This document shows, in pieces, positions 12,011 to 21,800 of a stretch of DNA of 64,000 nt. The stretch comes from Theocolax elegans (lineage: Eukaryota > Arthropoda > Insecta > Hymenoptera > Cerocephalidae). The number at the start of each line of letters is the position of its first letter. Within the stretch, counting starts at the first letter, position 1. The notes beneath the pieces are model-generated. The model was given only the letters and a program-made list of their open reading frames with translations. It was not told where the DNA came from and did not search any database. The DNA is taken from positions 44,226,711 through 44,290,710 of the forward strand of contig CM047425.1 of NCBI GenBank assembly GCA_026168455.1. Reading direction: 5' to 3'. Both the position numbers and the translations under genes were made by a program.

Positions 12011-12079
12011 TTGTATTTCGCCCTGAGTATGCCTGGTGGGCTCATCAGTAGAGTCCAGGCATCTCGTCTCTAGATACAA
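12011..12079 (-). ncRNA. Hammerhead ribozyme, copy A (intact core)
   Basis: Read on the minus strand, 69 nt. Helix III UUGUAU/AUACAA (6 bp) is followed by cleavage residue C. Helix I is UAGAG/CUCUA, then core CUGAUGA, helix II GCCC/GGGC, then GAA and the A-U pair opening helix III. All 15 conserved core positions are present. Loop I contains AUGCCUGG and loop II contains CCAGGCAU, giving an 8-bp kissing interaction, as expected for a stabilised natural hammerhead. The topology has helix III open (type III). Predicted cleavage is after the C at 12073. Activity is inferred, not shown. Confidence 0.88.
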
Positions 12080-12547
12080 ATGACAGATATAAAAACTTTT
12101 GAAAACCAGCTGTATTCTGACGAGGAAGACATGGGGTATATATGCCCTACCGATAGCAAACTTTAATACGTGCCACATATTAACAGGTAGCCCCCTAACG
12201 CACTTACATAGAACTAATGTCTTAATCGTTAGAATATTGTTACATAAGGCATATTCGTGATCCAATGCCATAAAATTATAAAATTTGAATTTTCCAACTA
12301 TTAGAAAAATTCGAGAATTTATTGCTTTCTTACACTACAAGTTATATGATAAATGAATTTATTGATCTTCACAAGCCAAAGAACCATTTCTCACCACTCA
12401 AGTAAGGCGGATTGTATTAATACCAGCCACTTTAGAAACCTCACAGGATGAGTGAAAAAAGACTAAGACAAGCTAAGTCAACAAAAATATAAAATTTAAT
12501 TGATTGTAGTAAAAAAATAAAAAAATTTCAGAAAACGGAAAAAAAAA

Positions 12548-12616
12548 TTGTATTTTTCCCTGAGTATGCCTGGTGGGCTTATCAGTAGAGTCCAGGCATC
12601 TCGTCTCTAGATACAA
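12548..12616 (-). ncRNA. Hammerhead ribozyme, copy B (dead core)
   Basis: Same 69-nt fold, minus strand. The core reads CUGAUAA instead of CUGAUGA, and GGGCGAAA has become GGGAAAAA. The two catalytic guanines (G8, general acid; G12, general base in the established mechanism) are thus both changed to A, and the closing pair of helix II is broken. Helices I and III and the loop-loop complement are unchanged. Cleavage should be abolished. Confidence 0.87.
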
Positions 12617-13300
12617 GATACAAATAACAGATATAAAAATTTTGAGAACCAGCTCTATCCTGACGAGGAAGACATGGGGTATATATGTCCTACCGATAGC
12701 AAACTTTAATAAGTGCCACATATTAACAGGTAGCCCCCTAACGCACTTACATAGCACTAATGTCTTAATCGTCAGAATATTGTTACATAAGGCATATTCG
12801 TGATCCAATGCCATATAATTTTAAAATTTGATTAATTTGAAAATTTTATTAATTTTATACTACAATCAACTAATTTTTATATTTTTGTTGACTTAGCTTG
12901 TTTTAGTCTTTTTTTCAAACACTCATCCTGTGAGGTTTATAAAGTGGCTGGTATTGATACAGTCCGCCTTACTTGAGTTGTGAGGAATGGTTCTTTGGCT
13001 TGTAAAGATCAATTAATTCATTTATCATATAACTTATAGTGTAAGAAAGCAATAAATTCACGAATTTTTCTAATAGTTGGGAAATTCAAATTTTATAATT
13101 ATATGGCATTGGATCACGAATATGCCTTATGTAACAATATTCTGACGATTAAGACATTAGTGCTATGTAAGTGCGTTAGGGGGCTACCTGTTAATATGTG
13201 GCACTTATTAAAGTTTGCTATCGGTAGGACATATATACCCCATGTCTTCCTCGTCAGGATAGAGCTGGTTCTCAAAATTTTTATATCTGTCATTTGTATC

Positions 13301-13369
13301 TTGTATCTAGAGACGAGATGCCTGGACTCTACTGATGAGCCCACCAGGCATACTCAGGGCGAAATACAA
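13301..13369 (+). ncRNA. Hammerhead ribozyme, copy C (intact core)
   Basis: Plus strand, identical to copy A over the 69 nt. Helix III 13301-13306 pairs with 13364-13369, cleavage C at 13307, helix I 13308-13312 with 13327-13331, CUGAUGA at 13332-13338, helix II 13339-13342 with 13357-13360, GAA at 13361-13363. Loop-loop pairing is 13318-13325 with 13344-13351. In this position it faces copies A and B, so a transcript crossing the whole region would carry the ribozyme in sense at one end only. Confidence 0.88.
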
Positions 13370-13600
13370 TTTTTTTTTCCGTTTTCTGAAGTTTTTATTA
13401 TTTTTTTACTACAATCAATTAAATTTTATATTTTTGTTGACTTAGCTTGTCTTAGTCTTTTTTCAAACACTCATCCTGTGAGGTTTCTAAAGTGGCTGGT
13501 ATTAATACAATCCGCCTTACTTGAGTAGTGAGGAATGGTTCTTTGGCTTGTGAAGATCAATAAATTCATTTATCATATAACTCGTAGTGTAAGAAAGCAA

Positions 13601-13889
13601 TAATAGATACATTTTTTTTAAGTGTTAAGAGCAAACTGCAGAAAAATATTTCGTCTGAAACACTATTTCGGAAATAGTACTACTTAATTGTGCACAATAT
13701 ATTTTTATTTAAAATAATTAAGTTCACAAATAGAGCACGGGTATCTAAATTCGGTCAATCGTATCCAAGCGTAGCTCCTTTCACGGGAGAGAAAAATCTA
13801 CGAATATATGGTTAAAAAATTACTAAGTCCAAATTTTATAAATTCAACAGTTCTGTATAGTCTGGTATAATAACTCTTAATAACAAAAT
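13601..13889. other. AT-rich interval, nothing recognised
   Basis: Sequence between the hammerhead repeats and the plus-strand tRNA-like sequence. No ORF or repeat of note. Confidence 0.5.
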
Positions 13890-13962
13890 AGCAAAATAGC
13901 TCATAGTGGTAAAGTGTCAGCCTTCGAATCTTAGGATTGAAGGTTCGACTCCCATAGACAGC
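13890..13962 (+). tRNA. tRNA-like sequence or SINE head, degenerate
   Basis: Box A-like TAGCTCATAGTGGTAAAG (from 13897) and box B GGTTCGACTCC (13942-13952) are at normal tRNA spacing, and a T-rich run follows at about 13970. The middle reads CAGCCTTCGAATCTTAGGAT, reminiscent of an arginine tRNA with anticodon TCG, but the anticodon stem does not pair. Probably a tRNA pseudogene or tRNA-derived SINE. Confidence 0.5.
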
Positions 13963-14299
13963 AAATATTTTTTTTTAATTTTTTCTTTTAATTTATGAGC
14001 TATGGCCAACATATTGGCAACAGTTTAAAAATTGTATGATAGTGACTATTGGCAATATGTTTGCAATAATTGTCGCCCATCACTTTGCAATACAGTGGCA
14101 ATAGTTTATATTTTTATGTACGTACAATATATCTTAATAAGTAGATTCTGCTTAAAAATAAAATGTTTTAATTCTGTTATTATATACATGCTGTCAGATT
14201 AAATTTAATTTGTTAACTGTTGCATCATATTCGCATATATAAACATTACTTATTTTATTAATTACACTATTGTTACACTATTATTACCTGTGTAACAGT

Positions 14300-14460
14300 A
14301 TTGGTATCCTCTCCCAAGGGAACTACTTGACCTTCGGAAACGGATATATATCTTATCCTAACCTTGGCATATCTTTTGGAATATAATAATATGAAGAAAG
14401 CCAAGTTATTACTTGCCAATTGCAACTTTTACGAAAGTGATTCGACATCTGACAATAATA
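14300..14460 (+). other. Segment related to the 443-1121 foldback arm
   Basis: GGAAACGGATAT...ATGAAGAAAGCCAAG...AACTTTTACGAAAG parallels GGAAAACGGATCC...ATGCAGAAAGCCGGAG...CATTTTTACGATAG in the foldback's left arm. Both translate to a similar motif, MKKAKLLLANCNFY here and MQKAGVLVSNGHFY there, in an open frame. They may descend from one coding sequence. No family recognised. Confidence 0.4.
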
Positions 14461-14689
14461 TTTCCAATGAATTAACCAACGGTGGTGCAAGTATTATTTT
14501 ATTTAAAAGAATAAAAAAGAAGAAATGTCCATTTTATTAGTTTTGCGGAAATTAATTTTGCACAAATTAACATCATTAGAATATTATTTATTTATTACTG
14601 TAAGACATGGCAGGGCCAGAAATGAAAAGTAAAAGTATAAGATACTTTTAATAAAAAAAATCTGTATTCAGATTGGTAGACATTTTTGC

Positions 14690-15167
14690 ATTCAAAATAC
14701 TTGTCGATTACAGTTTGATTTCAGTGCTTTCAATTGCAGAAACTTTTTACGAAGTTTAAGTAATATATATATAAATGTTTATTTAAAATATATATTTATG
14801 GTACGATTCAAAATACTTGGCGATTTCAGTTTGATTTCAGTTCTTTCAATTGCAGAAATTTTTTATATGTAATTTTTGTAATATTAAAAAAAATGTTTAA
14901 TTAAAATTCAAAGAAATAGATAAAATAAGGGAGTTAGAATTAAAATTATTTATTTATCAGACAACAATGTCAGATTCAATTGCAGAATTTATTTATCAGG
15001 TAACAATTTTCAAAGTTTGATTAGAATAACAATACTTGCGGGTTTTGACACCTTCTTGGAAGGTGTTTTTGATTTCAGTACTTTCAATATGGAATATAAG
15101 TTACATATAAAAAAGGTTATTATTCTATAAAATTGTTTATCTACTGATGTAAAGCACGGGAAGAATA
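14690..15167. repeat. Repeated GATTTCAGT...TTGCAGAA motif
   Basis: Copies of TTTGATTTCAGT(A/T)CTTTC with ATTGCAGAAA following occur at about 14720 and 14830, with partial copies near 14970 and 15065. Further copies lie in the adjacent right foldback arm (about 15338 and 15420) and inverted in the left arm. A roughly 85-110-bp spacing suggests subterminal repeats of the foldback. Confidence 0.55.
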
Positions 15168-15600
15168 GGCATTGTTTATTTAAAGAAAATTAAAACAAAG
15201 AAGTTTCCTTTTTATCAGTTTTGTGGAAATTAATTAAAACTTTTTATAGAGTTTAAGCAAAATATATAAAAGTTTAATTAAAAAAAATTCAGTGTATGGT
15301 ATGGTAAAAAATACTTGTCGATTATTCCGCTTTGATTTCAGTACTTTCTATTGCAGAAACTTTTTGGAGTTTAAGCAAAAAAAATATATAAATATTCAAT
15401 TAAAATTACTTGTCGAAATTTGATTTCAGTACTTTCTATTGCAGAAACTTTTTATGGAGTATAAGCAAAATATAAGTAGAAATAGGATGGGAGTAGTAAT
15501 TAAAGATTTTTTTATCAGATAACATTTTTCAAAGTGTGATTGGAAACCATACTTGCAAATGTTGACATTTTCATAGAAGGTGTTTTTATTAATACATCAG

Positions 15601-16440
15601 TGTTGCAGACGTTATTTGCTTAAAATTAATATACATTAAAAATAACCCTTTCTTATTCAGTGAATTTAATATGATACACTTATAGTTTTAATTAAGCTAA
15701 ATTTATTTGTAACAAATTAAATTCTATATTATTGGGTTACTATAATAATTAATGACAACAGTACAATTTAATATTATAATTTTAGTACAACACAAGAAAT
15801 TCTGTTTAATTACTTAACTATATATTAGTGTCACTATCAAACATTTTATAGGCATGTGAAAGTTACAAAATTATTAAATGCCTTTTACACTTACCAAATA
15901 ACTGACACATTGATTTTATTTAAATCTTAAAAAAGGTATTCAATAAATATATGTAAAGAGACCAATAACTTATCAACATTCTTTTAAATTATTTAAGTCA
16001 GTACATATAACTATTAAGCAATCATTTCACCTAACGTTGGAAAGAATATCATTCTACATATGTTATAGTCCATATAATTATTAAATATTATGTACTTGGC
16101 AAAGTATCGAACACATATATTGGCTTTATATAGAAAATAAAATGATTATTCAGTAATTTTAATTAGGATAGAGAACGATAAAGCATCCACTTAATTATAA
16201 TATATTGTTTTTTAAATTATTTTGGTCAATGTGGAAAACATTGAGATATCATGAGAGATTCATTATAAAAATGCAAGCATAAGTCCCTTCAAATAATATA
16301 AACTTAAAGCAAACACATCAAATTATATAAATAAAATGAATTAATAATATAATAAATATAATTAAAATAATGTAATAATATACATTTATTTTTTGTGCAA
16401 TTCTTATTAATATTATACTTTAAGATTAAAAAAGTTATAC
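15601..16440. other. AT-rich interval, nothing recognised
   Basis: Very AT-rich, no ORF of note, no repeat or RNA gene that I could support. Confidence 0.6.
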
Positions 16441-16497
16441 CATCACTTGCATGGAAATGAAAACATTGATTTCATGGTTAGAATTTTATCAGTGTTT

Positions 16498-16498
16498 G

Positions 16499-16533
<35 letters not shown>

Positions 16534-16537
16534 CAGG
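16498..16537. repeat. (CT)n microsatellite
   Basis: About 40 bp of CTCTCT directly 5' of the truncated LINE. More CT-rich sequence (CTCTCTCACACAATC) follows the LINE's 3' end, suggesting insertion into a CT microsatellite. Confidence 0.85.
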
Positions 16538-17083
16538 TTCTCACTACAGGTAAACCTGACTACCTTCATGCCCTTCTCCCACCGCCTAGTCAGGAGTTGC
16601 GTCGATCAGCGAGGGCTAAACAGTCTAATTTTGAACGTCCTGTGGCATTTACCACCACGTACCAAAAATCTTTTACTCTGCAAGCAATGAACCTATGGGA
16701 CTCGCTGCCCTCACAGTTGCGAATGATTTCAAATGTAAGAAATTTTAGGAGCAGTTTGCGTAGCTACCTACTTGATCAGGTATCGCATTAGCCTGTGATC
16801 AGTGTAGTCGTGCGGGCATAAATCATAAATCATAAATTATAAATTATAAATTATAAATTTTAATTTTCAAACATTTATATTTGTTTTAGTATTATTGTTA
16901 TATTGTTTATATATTGCGTTGCTTTTATTTTATATTGTTTTTAATATTTGCGATTATGCACACGGTTGCGTTTTTTCTATTATATTTTTATTTTTAATAT
17001 TTTATTGTTATGTAATTTTTGATACTTGCCTTAAGGATAAAATTATCCTAGGCATAAATAAAGTCTATTCAATCAATCTCTCT
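16538..17083 (+). pseudogene. CR1-like LINE, 5'-truncated (C-terminal tail of pol and 3' end)
   Basis: The reading frame to 16791 ends with the conserved C-terminal tail of jockey/CR1-group polymerase proteins, including LWDSLPSQL and NFRSSLRSYLL. No reverse transcriptase motifs remain. The 3' region has a short tandem run of ATAAATC/ATAAATT at about 16817-16862 and ends TAAAGTCTATTCAATCAATC. The AATC-repeat terminus also occurs in the larger LINE at 27.7-31.7 kb, so both are probably from related families. Typical 5'-truncated insertion. Confidence 0.78.
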
Positions 17084-17734
17084 CACACAATCTTTCTCTC
17101 GTCGAGATGTCAAAGGTCGACATGCTAGTATAGGATATGGGCGAATATGAAATCTTTACCTTGCAATAGTGTCTGCATTGCACTACAATAAGAAATACCG
17201 AAACGGAATAATGTGAGGTATTGGAAATAATTACGTAAATAAATAATTTTAATTCATAACTTTTCACACAAAATCAGCCAGATGATTCAGCTGCGACAAA
17301 AGTATTCACCTGAAACTAGCTCCCTCTCGTGGCCACGTTTGAACTTCTTCTATAAGTTTTTACTTCTGTACGCACTCTCTCACGGGCTGGAAAGCATTGT
17401 TTCTCTTTCTATCTCATGCCTTTCCTATACTATCACTATCTCACTTTGTTTGAAGTTGACTATATATATCAAAGGGAGAAGACGAAAATTGAGGAAAGGA
17501 AATCAGCAAGCAATATCTTTGGTATTGATTTTCTTGATTGTGCGTAAATGAATTCGTGTAAAACTTGTTGTACAGTAAAGATTATTAAATAAGCAACGTA
17601 ATGCGTGGCCAATAGCACAAATAAATAATGTAATATTGAAGTGGTTAAAAAGTAAAAATTTGGGGGGGCTAGTCAGTTGTATATAATGGCTCTCGCTCCT
17701 ATACTTGCGTCAGGCGCTATCGCGCCTTTTGATA
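17084..17734. other. Unique-looking interval, nothing recognised
   Basis: Between the LINE end and the next satellite block. Moderately AT-rich. A short open frame (17282-17551) has no recognisable domain and I do not support it as a gene. Confidence 0.5.
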
Positions 17735-18840
17735 CATCGGGAATTTCTGAGGTATCCCGGATAAATCCACTAATTACGATATTTCCTACATCTTTCGGGA
17801 ATTTCTGAGGTATTCTGGGATAACATAACTAATTACGGGATTTCCTAGATATTTCGGGAATTTCTGAGGTATTCCAGGAAAACATCACTAATTACGGGGT
17901 TATCTAAATATTTCGGGGTTTTCTGAGGTATTCTGGATAACAACACTAATTGCGGGATTTCTTACGTTTTTCGGGAATTTTTGAGGTATTCCGGGATAAC
18001 TACAGTAATTACGGGATATCCTCGAAATTTAGGGAATTTACGAACTATTTCGGGAAAACTACACTAATTACGGTATGTCCTAGATATTTCGGCAATTTCT
18101 GAGGTATTCCGGGATAACATTACTAATTACGGGATATCCTAGATATTTAGGGACTTTTGAGGTATTCCGGGATAACATCACTAATTACGGGATATCGTAT
18201 ATATTTTGGGAATTCAAGAAGGTACTTCGGAATAATTCTACTAATTACGTCAATTTCTGGATAATTCGGGAATTGCTGAGGTATTCCGAGACAACTGCAC
18301 TAATTACGGAATTACCTCGATATTTCGGGAAATGCAGAAGCATTCTTGGATAATTTAATTAATTACGGGATTTTCTGGATATTTCGAAGTCTTCCGGGAT
18401 AACACCACTAACTACGGGAATTCCTGGATAAGTTGGGAATTTCTGAGGTATTCCGGGATTACTGCACTAATTACGGGATTTCCTTGATATTTCGGGAATG
18501 TATATGGTATATCGGATTACTCACTAATTACGGGATTTCCTGGATATTTCGGAAATGAATGAGGAATTTCAGATTACACCACTAATTACGAGATTTCCTA
18601 AATACATCAAAAATATCTAAGATATTCAGAGGTAACATCACTAATTACGGTATTATCTCGATATTTCGTAAAAGTATAAGGTTTTTCGAAATAACTCAAA
18701 TAATTACGGGATTTTCTGGATATTTCGGAAAAGTATGAGGTATTCCGGGATAACTGCACTAATTACGGCATTTTCCGGATATTTCGGTATTATGTAAGGT
18801 ATCCCGGAATAGCAGCATTAATTGCGGGAACTCCTAGATA

Positions 18841-21800
18841 TATCGGGAATTTCTGAGGTATCCCAGATAAATCCACTAATTACGGTATTTCCTACATCTT
18901 TCGGGAATTTCTGAGGTATTCTGGGATAACATAACTAATTACGGGATTCCCTCGATATTTCAGGAATAGCAGAGGATTTCCGGGATAACTTCAATAATTG
19001 CGGGATTTCCTGAATCTTTCGCGAACATTTGTGTTATTACGATATAATTCCACTATTTACGGAATTGTTTGTATATTTCGGAAATATCTGATATATGATG
19101 GGATAACATCATTAATAACGGGATTTTCTGGATATTTCAGGAATTTTTGAGAAATTCTGGGACGACTCCACCATTTACGGGATTTCCTGGATATTTAGGG
19201 CATTTACAAATATTTCAAGATAACTCCACTAATTACGGGATTTCCTAGATATTTCGGGAATTTCTGAGGTATTCCAGGAAAACATCACTAATTACGGGGT
19301 TTTCTCGATATTTCGGGGTTTTCTGAGGTATTCTGGATAACAACACTAATTGCGGGATTTCCTAGGTTTTTCGGGAATTTTTGAGGTATTCCGGGATAAC
19401 TGCAGTAATTACGGGATATCCTCGATATTTAGGGAATTTGCGAAGTATTTCGGGATAACTACACTAATTACGGTATTTCCCAGATATTTCGGCAATTTCT
19501 GGGGAATTCCGGGATAACTCCACTAATTGGGGGATTTCCTAGCCTTTTCGAGAATTTTTGAGGTATTCCGGGACAACTGCACATATTACGGGATTACCTC
19601 GATATTTCGGGAATTGCAGAGGCATTCTTGGATAATTCCACTAATTACGGGATTTTCTGGATATTTTGAAGTATTCCGGGATAACTTCACTAATTACGGG
19701 AATTCCTGGATATTTAGTGAAATTACGAATACTTCAAGATAACTCCCCTAATTACGGGATTTCCTAAATACATCAAAAATATCTGAGGTATTCAGAGGTA
19801 ACATCACTAATTACGGTATTTTCTCGATATTTCGTAAATGTATAAGGTATTTCAAAATAACTCAACTAATTACGGGATTTTCTGGATATATCGGATAAGT
19901 ATGAGGTATTCCGGGATAACTGCGCTAATTACGGCACTTCCGGATATTTCGGTATTATGTAAGGTATCCCGGAATAGCTGCATTAATTGCGGAAATTCCT
20001 AGATATATCGGGAATTTCTGAGGTATCCCGGAAAAATCCACTAATTACGGTATTTCCTACATCTTTCGGGAATTTCTGAAGTATTCTGGGATAACATAAC
20101 TAGTTACGGGATTCGCTCGATATCTCGGGAATAGCAGAGGATTTCCGGGATAACTTCAATAATTGCGGGATTTCCTGAATCTTTCGCGAACATTTGTGTT
20201 ATTACGATATAATTCCACTATTTACGGAATTGTTTGTATATTTCGGAAATATCTGATATATGATGGGATAACATCATTAATAACGGGATTTTCAGGATAT
20301 TTCAGGAATTTTTGAGAAATTCTGGGACGACTCCACCATTTACGGGATTTCCTGGATATTTAGGGCATTTACGAAGTATTTCGAGATAACTCCACTAATT
20401 ACGGGATTTCCTAGATATTTCGGGAATTTCTGAGGTATTCCAGGAAAACATCACTAATTACGGGGTTTTCTCGATATTTCGGGGTTTTCTGAGGTATTCT
20501 GGATAACAACACTAATTGCGGGATTTCTTACGTTTTTCGGGAATTTTTGAGGTATTCCGGGATAACTACAGTAATTACGGGATATCCTCGAAATTTAGGG
20601 AATTTACGAACTATTTCGGGAAAACTACACTAATTACGGTATGTCCTAGATATTTCGGCAATTTCTGAGGTATTCCGGGATAACATTACTAATTACGGGA
20701 TATCCTAGATATTTAGGGACTTTTGAGGTTTTCCGGGATAACATCACTAATTACGGGATATCGTATATATTTTGGGAATTCAAGAAGGTACTTCGGAATA
20801 ATTCTACTAATTACGTCAATTTCTGGATAATTCGGGAATTGCTGAGGTATTCCGAGACAACTGCACTAATTACGGAATTACCTCGATATTTCGGGAAATG
20901 CAGAAGCATTCTTGGATAATTTAATTAATTACGGGATTTTCTGGATATTTCGAAGTCTTCCGGGATAACACCACTAACTAAGGGAATTCCTGGATAAGTT
21001 GGGAATTTCTGAGGTATTCCGGGATTACTGCACTAATTACGGGATTTCCTTGATATTTCGGGAATGTATATGGTATATCGGATTACTCACTAATTACGGG
21101 ATTTCCTGGATATTTCGGAAATGAATGAGGAATTTCAGATTACACCACTAATTACGGGATTTCCTAGATACATCAAAAATATCTAAGATATTCAGAGGTA
21201 ACATCACTAATTACGGTATTATCTCGATATTTCGTAAAAGTATAAGGTTTTTCGAAATAACTCAAATAATTACGGGATTTTCTGGATATTTCGGAAAAGT
21301 ATGAGGTATTCCGGGATAACTGCACTAATTACGGCATTTTCCGGATATTTCGGTATTATGTAAGGTATCCCGGAATAGCAGCATTAATTGCGGGAACTCC
21401 TAGATATATCGGGAATTTCTGAGGTATCCCAGATAAATCCACTAATTACGGTATTTCCTACATCTTTCGGGAATTTCTGAGGTATTCTGGGATAACATAA
21501 CTAATTACGGGATTCCCTCGATATTTCAGGAATAGCAGAGGATTTCCGGGATAACTTCAATAATTGCGGGATTTCCTGAATCTTTCGCGAACATTTGTGT
21601 TATTACGATATAATTCCACTATTTACGGAATTGTTTGTATATTTCGGAAATATCTGATATATGATGGGATAACATCATTAATAACGGGATTTTCTGGATA
21701 TTTCAGGAATTTTTGAGAAATTCTGGGACGACTCCACCATTTACGGGATTTCCTGGATATTTAGGGCATTTACAAATATTTCAAGATAACTCCACTAATT

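Larger units (their letters stand above)
11803..13600. repeat. ~540-bp hammerhead-bearing repeats, tandem and inverted
   Basis: Unit A (about 11803-12342) and a truncated unit B (about 12343-12832) lie head to tail on the minus strand; their ribozymes are 537 bp apart. At about 12835 the orientation flips. A 3' partial unit (12836-13037) and a full unit C (about 13038-13580) lie on the plus strand, and the start of another follows. Conserved landmarks are TATATGATAAATGAATTT, GTAAGGCGGA and CTCACAGGATGAGTG. An apparent ORF beginning MALDHEYALCNN recurs in each unit, but it runs through the ribozyme and has no recognisable domain; I treat it as non-coding. Confidence 0.85.
10088..15600. mobile_element. 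5.5-kb foldback with 433-bp arms
   Basis: Left arm 10088-10520 and right arm 15168-15600 are inverted copies, from CTGATGTATTAATAAAAA at the outer ends to AAATAAACAATGCC at the inner ends. The arms contain repeated motifs such as GATTTCAGTACTTTC and ATTGCAGAAACTTTTT. The interior holds palindromic AATATT-rich repeats, two tRNA-like sequences and the hammerhead-bearing repeats. No transposase seen. I could not define a target duplication; the arms may be a foldback element or the product of an inverted duplication. Confidence 0.75.

Noticed and set aside
13103..13528. 141-codon ORF beginning MALDHEYALCNN, repeated at 11900-12271 and 12473-12814
   Set aside because: It runs through the hammerhead and the T-rich tract, has no domain, and its end differs in every copy. 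Its conservation is explained by repeat identity.
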